Under the pieces are notes generated by a model. It did no database searches. It worked only from the letters and a program-made list of their open reading frames with translations, and had not been told where the DNA came from. The translations under genes and the position numbers were made by a program. Shown here one piece after another: positions 1 through 7,101 of a stretch of 26,037 nucleotides of DNA. The stretch comes from Bacteroidales bacterium UBA3824 (GTDB lineage Bacteria; Bacteroidota; Bacteroidia; Bacteroidales; UBA3824): the NCBI GenBank assembly GCA_002393195.1, contig DGIK01000212.1, positions 1-26,037 on the forward strand, in the 5' to 3' direction. Each line of letters opens with the position of its first letter. Positions within the stretch are counted from its first letter, which is position 1.

Positions 1-534
1 GCGGTGAGCGGTACCGAATGCGTCGTTTACGTAAACCTCAGCGTAAGAAGCGAGTTTCTTGGCGAAAGCAGCTTGTTTTGCCTTCATTTCCTTCTTGGCA
101 GCCTCAAAGTTGGGATCGTCTTTCTCGATGCCACGGGGCTTGCCTTCTTCCTCGGCGTAGTAGCGGAGGTTTTGGAGCAAGAGGATTTGACCAGCCTTCA
201 ATGCAACAGCCTGAGCGTCAGCATTGGCGCAGTCTTCTGCAAACTGGATTGTGGGAACGCCAAACTCCTTGGTGTACTTCTCGATAGCGGGGATAATCTG
301 CTTCAACGAGAATTTAGCGTCGCCCTCGTTGGGGTTCACGTTCTTGGGCTTGCCCATGTGCGACATAAGGATAGCGCAGCCGCCGTCCTCAATGATTTTC
401 TTGATGGTGGGCAGTGCGCCACGGATGCGGGTATCGTCGGAAACCTCGCCGGTCTCCTTGTTCAACGGCACGTTGAAGTCCACACGGACAATCACCTTCT
501 TGCCTTTGAAATTGTAATTGTCAATCTTTTGCAT
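1..534 (-). CDS. pgk: Phosphoglycerate kinase, N-terminal part (cut by window edge)
   Basis: Phosphoglycerate kinase transfers the acyl phosphate of 1,3-bisphosphoglycerate to ADP in cytoplasmic glycolysis. The minus-strand frame starts at ATG 534-532 and runs open to the window edge, giving 178 residues, a little under half of the usual length of about 400. It begins [20 protein letters not shown] and carries the family substrate-binding signatures VRVDFNVPL near residue 17, the SHMGKPK loop near 60 and [10 protein letters not shown] at the cut end. The plus-strand frame over the same bases is only a shadow. No partner gene overlaps it, and a promoter lies upstream at 612-644. Identification is very secure; only the C-terminal nucleotide-binding half is missing because of the window boundary. 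Confidence 0.97.
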   Translation of the reverse strand, partial: MQKIDNYNFKGKKVIVRVDFNVPLNKETGEVSDDTRIRGALPTIKKIIEDGGCAILMSHMGKPKNVNPNEGDAKFSLKQIIPAIEKYTKEFGVPTIQFAEDCANADAQAVALKAGQILLLQNLRYYAEEEGKPRGIEKDDPNFEAAKKEMKAKQAAFAKKLASYAEVYVNDAFGTAHR

Positions 535-611
535 GAGATCAATTAATTATTTTGTGTTTATAACATATATCGTTTCTTTCAATCCAATGGGCGATTGCAA
601 AATTCGCCTTG

Positions 612-644
612 CAAATGTACCAATTTTTGTTGAATTGCAACCAA
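612..644 (-). promoter_or_regulatory. Bacteroides-type promoter for pgk
   Basis: Read on the minus strand, TTGG (644-641) is followed after 21 bases by TACATTTG (619-612), matching the Bacteroidota consensus TTTG-N19-21-TAnnTTTG. It would start transcription about 70 bases before the pgk ATG. Seen by eye only. Confidence 0.5.
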
Positions 645-708
645 TAAAAACATCTTTTTTGAAAAAAAATTTGCCAACCGCAAAAAAAATTTCGCCATTT
701 AGAAAAAA

Positions 709-2376
709 ATGCGTAACTTAGGCGCGATTATTTCGTCAATAACGACAATGAAAGCGATGCTCAACAACGACAACTCCATATTCATCAGCAACGACTGCGT
801 ATCATACGACAGCCACCGGGGAGTGTCGCCCAATATCACGGTGATGTGCGAATTTTTCCTGAAATTTTTCAGCAGTTCCGACAGCATCAGGGTAATCGCC
901 AACATCCTTGATATTGAGATAGTTGCAGTAGTACAACAGCCATACGGCAAACATTCGTCGTATTTCAAGGAGCACCTCAGCCACAGGTTCGACAGCTTGA
1001 TAGTATCATCTGCGCTCGGCAAGATAGAGGACGCCAAACCTCTCAGCTCTCTCAACAATCTGAGCGACGGCAGCCTGCTGTTGGAAATCCCGATATTCAT
1101 CAACGACTATTGCGCGGGCTATATCATTGTAGGCCCGTTCTACATGTCGGAGGAGTCGGCGGGCGGCGTGTCCAATTCTGTGCCGGTAATACAGCCCGAC
1201 AAGGTGAAGATGATTGCCCGCGATATATGCGAAATAGGCGGCAAAATCCTCTCCGACTGTTCCAAATACCTGCGCAAGCCCAACAATTTTCATAATGTCA
1301 AGATAGACGCCGATATGGTGTTCAATTTTGGCAACATATTCTTGTTTGACATCACGTCCGACACATACGTAATAAGCCCCAACATCTGCGACATCTTTGG
1401 CTATCAATACGTTAAGAGATACACATTCGCCAATTTTATAGAGTCGATAGTGGAAAGCGACAGGCTGAGGGTTGTTGATTTTTGCAAGCGCAACATCTTG
1501 CTCGGCGACAAGGATTACGTAATAGAGACCACCATCACCAGGCAAACCGACAGCGAGCCTGTCAACATCGAAATATCCGGCTCTATCATCAAGGACAAAA
1601 ACGGGCGGAGCATCAAGACGGTGGGCTACGTAAAGGACGTTACGGATCTCAATACCACCCACGACAGGCTCTGCCAGGAAATCAGCAACAAAAACCGCCT
1701 CATCAAGATTATAGGACACGACCTCAAAAACCCTTTCAACGGAATGATAGGATTCAGCGAGATATTGAAGGTGGACCTCGACCAACAAAACTACGAGGAG
1801 GCGGCAGAATACGCCGAAATCATCAAGCAGGCGGCATCGGAGGGTTACGAACTACTTGTAAACCTGCTCGACTACTCCACATCGCAATCGGGCGATATGC
1901 AAATTGTGAAAAAAGAGTTTGACATCTACAAGACCGTAGATTCAATACTCAAACTATCATCGACACAAGCGATGAAGAAAGGCATCACCCTCGAAAACCA
2001 CATCGAATTTCCGACGATGATTTTCTCTGACGAAAACAAGATAAACACCATCCTCAGAAACCTCATATCCAACGCGATAAAATTCTGTTATCAAGACGGC
2101 ATCGTTATGATAATAGCCGAGCCAAAGGGCGACAGCATCCGCATCGCGGTATCCGACACGGGCGAAAACATCCCCGCCTTCCGCCTACAAGAAATCAACA
2201 ACGCCCACGATATATCATCGACTACCGGCACGGCATACGAGAGCGGCACGAGCATCGGGCTCAAACTCTGCCACACCTACCTTCAAGCATTGGATTCTCG
2301 CCTCGTTGCCACAAGCGGCGACGGCGTCACCACATTCGAATTTACCATCAAGGCCAATGGCAACAAGGGGGTATAA
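709..2376 (+). CDS. Soluble PAS-domain sensor histidine kinase with PocR/GAF-like N-terminus
   Basis: A 555-residue cytoplasmic histidine kinase with no signal peptide or membrane segment. Residues about 20-190 form a sensory region; the stretch EIPIFINDYCAGYIIVGPFY (126-145) resembles the core of PocR/GAF-type ligand domains, but this is tentative. A PAS domain spans about 205-315 and ends in GYVKDVTDL. The HisKA box is IIGHDLKNPF with the phosphoacceptor at His337, the N box is NLISNAIKF with Asn455, and the C-terminal ATPase ends with GTSIGLKLC as the G2 box. The G1 box reads DTGEN rather than DxGxG, so the second glycine is lost and ATP binding may be altered. There is no receiver domain and no adjacent response regulator. 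The gene is divergent from pgk, and I could not find a good promoter in the A-rich 175-base gap. The signal it senses is unknown. Confidence 0.88.
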   Translation: MRNLGAIISSITTMKAMLNNDNSIFISNDCVSYDSHRGVSPNITVMCEFFLKFFSSSDSIRVIANILDIEIVAVVQQPYGKHSSYFKEHLSHRFDSLIVSSALGKIEDAKPLSSLNNLSDGSLLLEIPIFINDYCAGYIIVGPFYMSEESAGGVSNSVPVIQPDKVKMIARDICEIGGKILSDCSKYLRKPNNFHNVKIDADMVFNFGNIFLFDITSDTYVISPNICDIFGYQYVKRYTFANFIESIVESDRLRVVDFCKRNILLGDKDYVIETTITRQTDSEPVNIEISGSIIKDKNGRSIKTVGYVKDVTDLNTTHDRLCQEISNKNRLIKIIGHDLKNPFNGMIGFSEILKVDLDQQNYEEAAEYAEIIKQAASEGYELLVNLLDYSTSQSGDMQIVKKEFDIYKTVDSILKLSSTQAMKKGITLENHIEFPTMIFSDENKINTILRNLISNAIKFCYQDGIVMIIAEPKGDSIRIAVSDTGENIPAFRLQEINNAHDISSTTGTAYESGTSIGLKLCHTYLQALDSRLVATSGDGVTTFEFTIKANGNKGV

Positions 2377-2428
2377 CGAGGGGATGCGAATATGGCGACA
2401 AAAATTATAGCAAGACACAATAAATTTC

Positions 2429-2459
2429 TTTGTCTTTTCGCAAAATGTTTTTACTTTTG
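2429..2459 (+). promoter_or_regulatory. Bacteroides-type promoter for the Panacea toxin-antitoxin operon
   Basis: TTTG (2429-2432), a 19-base spacer and TACTTTTG (2452-2459) match the Bacteroidota promoter consensus exactly. Transcription would start near 2466, giving a leader of about 17 bases before ATG 2483. This argues against the in-frame GTG at 2471 as the start. Confidence 0.7.
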
Positions 2460-2482
2460 CCCAAAGAATTGTGAAAAATTTT

Positions 2483-3070
2483 ATGAAAACAAAAGACCAA
2501 ATATCGAAAATAAAGGCTGTTGTGGCATACATACTCAAAAAAGTGCCGCAAGGGTTGGACTATATACACCTCTTTAAGATAATGTATTTTGCCCAACAGG
2601 AGCATCTTGTAGTATGGGGGGCTCCGATTATGGACGATTCATTTGTGGCGAGACGACACGGTGCAGTGCCGACACTCACTTATAAGGTCATCAAGAGCGT
2701 GGAAAACGGACGAGAGGTGTCGGATGATTTGAAAGATTTTTACAATACAATATCCATAACCACAGACGAAGACCATCAACTTATAAAACTCTCCAATGGC
2801 GCGGAGTGCGATATGGACGAACTTTCGGAATCCAACACCGAGATACTTGACAAGTGGATTACTAATTGTATGGATATCAATTCATACAAATTGTCTGACC
2901 TTTCGCACGACAAGGCGTGGAAACAAGCCAAACGTCAGACCGACAAGACTGGCGAGGACACCAAAATCACCCTCTACGCTATGGCTAAGGCAGGCGGCGC
3001 ACCTGACGGTATGCTCGAAGTAATTAAGGAACGTCAATTTATTCAACGTGCTTTGAGTGATGGATTTTAG
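2483..3070 (+). CDS. Panacea-domain (DUF4065, SocA-like) protein, probable antitoxin
   Basis: A 195-residue soluble protein starting MKTKDQISKIKAV. The N-terminal half carries the Panacea (DUF4065) pattern: a short helix, then LDYIHLFKIMYFAQQEHL, then a GAPIMDDSFVARRHGAVP segment typical of this family. Established knowledge: Panacea proteins such as SocA and PanA act as antitoxins or proteolysis adaptors and pair with unrelated toxins encoded next door. The C-terminal region (about 110-195) is charged and ends in a helix (EVIKERQFIQRAL) that could hold the toxin. The frame overlaps the next gene by 11 bases, the usual arrangement of toxin-antitoxin pairs. I chose ATG 2483 over GTG 2471 from the promoter position. 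The base composition looks more AT-rich than that of neighbouring housekeeping genes, suggesting horizontal acquisition. Confidence 0.82.
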   Translation: MKTKDQISKIKAVVAYILKKVPQGLDYIHLFKIMYFAQQEHLVVWGAPIMDDSFVARRHGAVPTLTYKVIKSVENGREVSDDLKDFYNTISITTDEDHQLIKLSNGAECDMDELSESNTEILDKWITNCMDINSYKLSDLSHDKAWKQAKRQTDKTGEDTKITLYAMAKAGGAPDGMLEVIKERQFIQRALSDGF

Positions 3071-3536
3071 AGATATGCAAGACCGTTTTAATGCTGAAAA
3101 ACGGATGGTGACGGAAGACAGGATTGTTGTAGGAGGGTTGTTCCGTACCGTATTGACAGTTAACGACGGACTCAAATTCAAAGACGGACGGACAAGCAAG
3201 CCAAAACGTTTGGTGATAGTTGGCATTGACAAGACCAATAAAACTTGTTACGGTACTGTGCTTGTCAATACAGAAATGTCGCCAATGGCAAAGGTGTCGC
3301 CATTATTTTTTGCCACTCAATACTGCCTGAAACAAGAGTACTATCCCGAATATTTGGATTACGACAGTTATGTTGACTGTGGTGTATTGTTTGCCATATC
3401 GTTTGACACATTAAAGAGCGGAGAATACTTCGGCACGCTCAATTCTGATGACATCGAAGCAATTTTCGATATTCTCGAAACCACAAAGGCTATCTCAACC
3501 AAAGACAAAAAACGTTTCAATATTCGCAGAAGATAG
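3060..3536 (+). CDS. Probable MazF/PemK-like toxin partner of the Panacea antitoxin
   Basis: A 158-residue soluble protein whose start overlaps the end of the Panacea gene; GTG 3057 immediately precedes ATG 3060 and could also be used. I do not recognise it at family level with certainty. The order of segments fits the SH3-like MazF/PemK fold: a basic strand KPKRLVIVGID near residue 47, CYGTVLVNTEMSP near 63, then YDSYVDCGVLFAISFDTL followed by YFGTLNSDDIEAIFDIL near the C-terminus, as in MazF proteins (Ser-Tyr-Val strand, then a Gly-x-Leu-x-x-x-Asp helix). It ends in a basic tail (KDKKRFNIRRR). MazF-type toxins are mRNA endonucleases, so this one may cut RNA, but that is inference from fold and gene order. 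It could instead be an unrelated toxin of the Panacea network. Confidence 0.6.
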   Translation: MDFRDMQDRFNAEKRMVTEDRIVVGGLFRTVLTVNDGLKFKDGRTSKPKRLVIVGIDKTNKTCYGTVLVNTEMSPMAKVSPLFFATQYCLKQEYYPEYLDYDSYVDCGVLFAISFDTLKSGEYFGTLNSDDIEAIFDILETTKAISTKDKKRFNIRRR

Positions 3537-3645
3537 TCATTGCTAATATGTTTATTGACAACACAATGCAATTGCTTTAAAAAAAATCAGCAAAAAAATT
3601 TGGAAAAATCTTTGATGATAATAAAGAGGATAACAAATAGATTTC

Positions 3646-3694
3646 CATCAAAAACAATTGCGAAACCGCCAGTTCCGAACTGATGGTTTCGCAA
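3646..3694 (-). terminator. Intrinsic terminator of the OmpA-family gene
   Basis: A hairpin at 3658-3694 has outer arms TTGCGAAACC and GGTTTCGCAA (10 bp), a 2-base internal mismatch and an inner stem CAGTT/AACTG with a 3-base loop. On the minus strand it is followed by the T-rich tract TTGTTTTTGATG, 18 bases after the OmpA-family stop. On the plus strand no T run follows, so it acts mainly on the minus-strand gene. Confidence 0.75.
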
Positions 3695-3712
3695 CTGCAA
3701 ATAACCAATTCC

Positions 3713-5641
3713 TTACTGTATTATCTTAAACTCCGTCCTTCTATTCTTGGCCATATTTTCCTTGCTGTCGTTGGGTACGCAGGGCTTTGACGAGCCATAA
3801 CCTTTGGCGGTAAGGCGTGATTGGTCTATGCCTTTGGATACCAAATAATTGACAATTGCCATTGCACGGTTTTGACTCAATTCGAGGTTGTGCGGCTCCT
3901 TGCCGGCATTGTCGGTATGTCCGCCGAGTTCGATGCGGAGAGTCGGATTCTTTTTCAGGAAGTCAACGAGTTTATTGAGTTCGTAGAATGATTCGGGTTT
4001 GAGGTCGTACTTGTCGGTGTCGAAGAATACATTTTCGAGGGTTACAGTATTGCCGACAGCGGGCTTGTCGAGACCTATCTCAATGTATTTTTTCGTTACG
4101 GAATCGGGAATATTTTTCAAGCTAAAATTCATCGAGTTCATCAGGTAGCCGTCGGCGCGGACGTTGAGGGCATAGTCGTTGCCTTCGGGGAGATAGAGCA
4201 TAATGTTGATTGGCTCGGCTATGGTGGTAGCCTTTTGGACGGTCTTGCCATCGGCGAGGCTCACGATTTCAAATTCCGATTTGATTGGGCTGTTGGTCTT
4301 GTTGTCTTTGACGACGCCATATACGAGCAACGTCCTGCTTGGCTGCACGGGTTTGGGCAGTGTAATTTCGTAGAGGTCGAGCTTTGTATTGCCGTGGCGG
4401 TCTGATGAAATAATCGCAGAATTGCCAAAGACCGACACCGCGAGCCTTGTTTCGTTGTCCTTGGTGTTGATTGGGTAGCCGAGGTTGACGGGCTTGCCCC
4501 AAGTGCCGTCCTCTTGGAGGTGCGACACAAAGAGGTCGTGACCTCCCATACCGGGATGACCGTTGGAGGAGAAATATAAAGTCTTATTGTCGGCGTGGAT
4601 GAAGGGGCTCATCTCATCGTCGGGAGTGTTGACATTTTCGCCGCAGTTTTTGGGTTCGCTCCAACGACCGTCGCCTGTGAGCTCGCTGTACCAAATATCC
4701 TTGCCGCCAAATCCACCCTGACGGTTGCTTACAAAAAAGAGCGTCTTGTTGTCGGCAGAAAACGACGGCTGCGACTCCCACGCGCCTGTATTGACGGGTG
4801 CGGGCAGTGCGTGCGCGTATGTAAACTCGCCATCTTTCAGGTATGAATAATATATATCGCAACACCTAATCAAACCGTCGGGACAAGTGCAACTCGTAAA
4901 GAGCAAAATCTTGCCGTCGGCGGAGAGGAAAGGCGCGCCCTCGTTGTTGCGGGTGTTGATGGTTGCACCAATGGAACGCGCCTGCTGCCACGGCTCGCCA
5001 TCCATGCGGCGACTTATGTAAATATCCTCCTGAGTCTTGGGCAAATGAGGATTTTGCGCGGTCTGCGGGAGTTCGATGGTATATACGAGGGTGTTGCCGT
5101 CGGCAGAGAGCGACGGGAAATAGTCGTTATATACTGTATTAACCTTTGCGCCGAGATTTCTTGGGTCGAAGTCAACGGGATGAGCCATAGCGTTGATGCG
5201 AAATTCGGCGAGTTGGGTCTTCTTCTCGGCGCGTTGACGCTGCCTCTCATCAACAACGCGGTCGAGGGATTTGAGTTTTTGGTAATATTTGAGGGCGTTT
5301 TCGTTGTCGTACTTGTCGAAATATGCATCAGCGATGCCGATGATTGTGGTCGGGTCGTCGGGCATCAGGGTAAGCACTTGATTGAGGACGTTGATTTCCT
5401 CGTCGTAACGTTGGAGCGTAGCGGCGATGTCGGCTTTTAGCCAATACGCCTCGATGAAATTTGCGTCGAGTTTCAGAGCCTTGTCGGCAAGCTCCACAGC
5501 CTCGTCAAACTGCTGCGCACGGTATTTGCTGAGACCCTGCTCAAATTGCAGGATGGCCTTCTTGTTGGTGGTGTGGTACTGAGCGTTGGCAATAGTCGCG
5601 GCTGTCAGTATCAATAGAAATAATGTCAGAAGCTTTTTCAT
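3713..5641 (-). CDS. OmpA-family outer membrane protein with TPR, beta-propeller and CRD domains (PorE-like)
   Basis: A 642-residue exported protein. Residues 1-20 are a signal peptide ending ANA before Gln21. Residues about 25-150 form TPR-like helices. About 165-425 contain five WD40-like (PD40) blades with the motif SxDxxTLxFxS, for example SFSADNKTLFFVSN and HADNKTLYFSSN. About 436-522 is a carboxypeptidase-regulatory-like fold, and 530-642 is an OmpA C-terminal domain with GGHTDNAG (Asp577) and NRAMAI (Arg592), the residues that bind the peptidoglycan stem peptide. Known: this exact order of domains defines PorE of the type IX secretion system in Porphyromonas gingivalis. Inference: it anchors an outer-membrane complex to the cell wall. 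Similar OmpA proteins occur in several copies per genome, so PorE identity is not proven. A cysteine cluster (Cys251, 253, 260, 261) in one blade may form disulphides. Confidence 0.9.
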   Translation of the reverse strand: MKKLLTLFLLILTAATIANAQYHTTNKKAILQFEQGLSKYRAQQFDEAVELADKALKLDANFIEAYWLKADIAATLQRYDEEINVLNQVLTLMPDDPTTIIGIADAYFDKYDNENALKYYQKLKSLDRVVDERQRQRAEKKTQLAEFRINAMAHPVDFDPRNLGAKVNTVYNDYFPSLSADGNTLVYTIELPQTAQNPHLPKTQEDIYISRRMDGEPWQQARSIGATINTRNNEGAPFLSADGKILLFTSCTCPDGLIRCCDIYYSYLKDGEFTYAHALPAPVNTGAWESQPSFSADNKTLFFVSNRQGGFGGKDIWYSELTGDGRWSEPKNCGENVNTPDDEMSPFIHADNKTLYFSSNGHPGMGGHDLFVSHLQEDGTWGKPVNLGYPINTKDNETRLAVSVFGNSAIISSDRHGNTKLDLYEITLPKPVQPSRTLLVYGVVKDNKTNSPIKSEFEIVSLADGKTVQKATTIAEPINIMLYLPEGNDYALNVRADGYLMNSMNFSLKNIPDSVTKKYIEIGLDKPAVGNTVTLENVFFDTDKYDLKPESFYELNKLVDFLKKNPTLRIELGGHTDNAGKEPHNLELSQNRAMAIVNYLVSKGIDQSRLTAKGYGSSKPCVPNDSKENMAKNRRTEFKIIQ

Positions 5642-5680
5642 AGTATGTTTTTTGTTTTATTTTACAACGAATCAAAATGG

Positions 5681-5710
5681 CAAATATTGCTTTATTTCTA
5701 ATACAGCAAC
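5681..5710 (-). promoter_or_regulatory. Possible promoter of the OmpA-family gene inside the ATPase 3' end
   Basis: On the minus strand, GTTG (5710-5707), 18 bases and AATATTTG (5688-5681) resemble the Bacteroidota promoter with one mismatch in the -7 box. It overlaps the last codons of the upstream ATPase and leaves a leader of about 35 bases before ATG 5641. Confidence 0.4.
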
Positions 5711-6900
5711 CCGAACATCCACAGTGGTATCCTATTCACGAAGCCGGTTTCGCAGTCGTCGATGGCGAGGAAGCTGTTGGGAATGTCTTTTATCTGTTTG
5801 AAAGTCTTGTTTTTGCCACCAACTTCAAAAATGTATGTGCCGTCTATCTTGAAGTCACCCTTGTCGGTATAGGCAACTTCGTGAGATTCATTCAGTTGGT
5901 TGACAAAAAAAGTTTCACGAACAGTGCCAATTTCTGCACGGCTCGACATTGCGTACAGCAGATTGGAATTTTCGAGATACAGTTTTTCGGGCTTTGACAG
6001 CTGGCTAAGGCTTGTTTTCTCGCTGAATAGCAAATTGAGCAATGCAGCTTCCTGCAATTGCATACACATCTTCAACACCGACTGACGAGACGTTTCCAAT
6101 TGTTGGCCGAGAGATGTGAGATTGAGTGTGAAAGGAACAATCTGCGAGAGCACAACAAACAGACGTTTCAGTTTGACTGCGGTGATGTGTTCGATGTTTT
6201 TGATAGACGGCAGGTCGTTGTCGATGATATTGGACACCACCTGCTGAACCGCTTTGGCGTATGAACGTCCTGTTTCCTTATAAAAAGGATAATAGCCGTG
6301 GACGAGATAATCATTGAACAGCGGCAAAATCTTGACCTCGGAAGTTATATCGTTGGCGATGGATTCGTGCTCTTCAAGCAAACAAGGAAGCGTAAGCAAT
6401 GGCAATTCGATTTTCTTTTCCAACATCACAAACTCTCGGAAAGACAGCCCCTGAATGTCGTAGAAAATGCAACGGCGCGAAAGGTCAGCTGTTGACTGAT
6501 TGAGTTGCAACAACGACGAACCCGAAAAAACGATATGCAACGACGGATATTTGTCGTAGGCGTTTTTCAACTCCGTGGACCACGATTGAAAAGGATAACG
6601 ATGCACTTCGTCTATAAACAAATGTGTCCCGCCGTGGTTATAGTGATATTCCACTAAGTCAATCAGGCGGTTGTTGGTGAACCAAAGGTCGTCGAGCGAA
6701 ACATACAATGCGGTGGAAGATTTTGGGAAATGTTCCTTGATATACTGCAACATCATTGTCGTTTTGCCAACACCTTTTGCTCCACGGATGCAAAGCATAC
6801 GGACATTCCAATCGATAGCGTCATAAAGATAACGCTTAAAATTGGTGTCGGCACTCTTTGCCAACCTTGCTGAACTTGTGTACAAATCCTGTATTTCCAT
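5698..6900 (-). CDS. AAA-family ATPase with DUF4143-type C-terminal domain
   Basis: A 400-residue ATPase of the AAA_14/DUF4143 group common in Bacteroidota. The Walker A motif GAKGVGKTT is at residues 40-48 and the Walker B motif LFIDEVHR at 94-101, with HIVFSGSS as the following sensor strand. The C-terminal part (about 320-400) shows the DUF4143 pattern of a nuclease-like fold: ETFFVNQL, then DFKIDGTYIFEVGGKNKT, in which Asp and Glu-Val-Gly-Gly-Lys sit where restriction-type folds carry catalytic residues. The biological role of this family is unknown. I chose ATG 6900 rather than 6954 because a good promoter lies at 6930-6960, inside the longer version. Two tandem palindromic sites lie further upstream (6989-7059). 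The gene looks AT-rich compared with its neighbours, which fits an accessory gene. Confidence 0.88.
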   Translation of the reverse strand: MEIQDLYTSSARLAKSADTNFKRYLYDAIDWNVRMLCIRGAKGVGKTTMMLQYIKEHFPKSSTALYVSLDDLWFTNNRLIDLVEYHYNHGGTHLFIDEVHRYPFQSWSTELKNAYDKYPSLHIVFSGSSLLQLNQSTADLSRRCIFYDIQGLSFREFVMLEKKIELPLLTLPCLLEEHESIANDITSEVKILPLFNDYLVHGYYPFYKETGRSYAKAVQQVVSNIIDNDLPSIKNIEHITAVKLKRLFVVLSQIVPFTLNLTSLGQQLETSRQSVLKMCMQLQEAALLNLLFSEKTSLSQLSKPEKLYLENSNLLYAMSSRAEIGTVRETFFVNQLNESHEVAYTDKGDFKIDGTYIFEVGGKNKTFKQIKDIPNSFLAIDDCETGFVNRIPLWMFGLLY

Positions 6901-6929
6901 AATTATCACTCTGTTATGTTTAGTTGCCG

Positions 6930-6960
6930 CAAAATTATTAAATAATCTCGACATATCAAG
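6930..6960 (-). promoter_or_regulatory. Bacteroides-type promoter of the ATPase gene
   Basis: On the minus strand, CTTG (6960-6957), a 19-base spacer and TAATTTTG (6937-6930) fit the Bacteroidota consensus. The predicted start lies about 25 bases before ATG 6900, and the upstream tandem palindromes begin about 30 bases behind the -33 box. Confidence 0.6.
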
Positions 6961-6988
6961 GACAATGAGTAAATTGTTTTCTCAAATT

Positions 6989-7059
6989 AACACTTTTCTC
7001 AAAAATCGTTATCTACAAATAACACTTTTCTCAAAAATCGTTATCTACAAATAACACTT
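6989..7059. repeat. Two tandem 32-bp direct repeats with embedded palindromes
   Basis: A 32-bp unit occurs twice without interruption (6989-7020, 7021-7052) and a third copy stops after 7 bases (7053-7059). The two copies are identical. Each unit junction creates the interrupted palindrome GTTATCTACAAATAAC (7008-7023 and 7040-7055; GTTAT-N6-ATAAC). The centres are 32 bp apart, close to three helical turns, so two dimeric proteins would sit on one face. The array lies just upstream of the ATPase promoter, so it may be its operator. Confidence 0.85.
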
Positions 7060-7070
7060 CCCGCCCCCGA

Positions 7071-7101
7071 ATGGCAATTATGCATTATGAATTATGCATT
7101 A
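7071..7101. repeat. Short heptad repeat element next to a stop codon
   Basis: Three 7-bp units (ATGCATT, ATGAATT, ATGCATT at 7080-7100) are preceded by ATGGCAATT and followed one base later by the stop codon of the minus-strand gene. The 15-mer ATGGCAATTATGCAT (7071-7085) recurs exactly in inverted orientation at 12277-12291, so both belong to one dispersed repeat family. Confidence 0.75.

Noticed and set aside
4..546. 180-residue plus-strand open frame
   Set aside because: It is the complement of the phosphoglycerate kinase gene, whose minus-strand product matches the family throughout.
1006..1788. 260-residue minus-strand open frame
   Set aside because: It is antisense to the PAS histidine kinase, whose motifs are unmistakable.
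6842..7054. 70-residue plus-strand open frame across the 32-bp repeats
   Set aside because: It overlaps the ATPase start and promoter on the other strand, and its C-terminal part is just the translated repeats.
6989..7059. Possible CRISPR array
   Set aside because: The 32-bp copies are directly adjacent with no spacers, and no cas gene is present.
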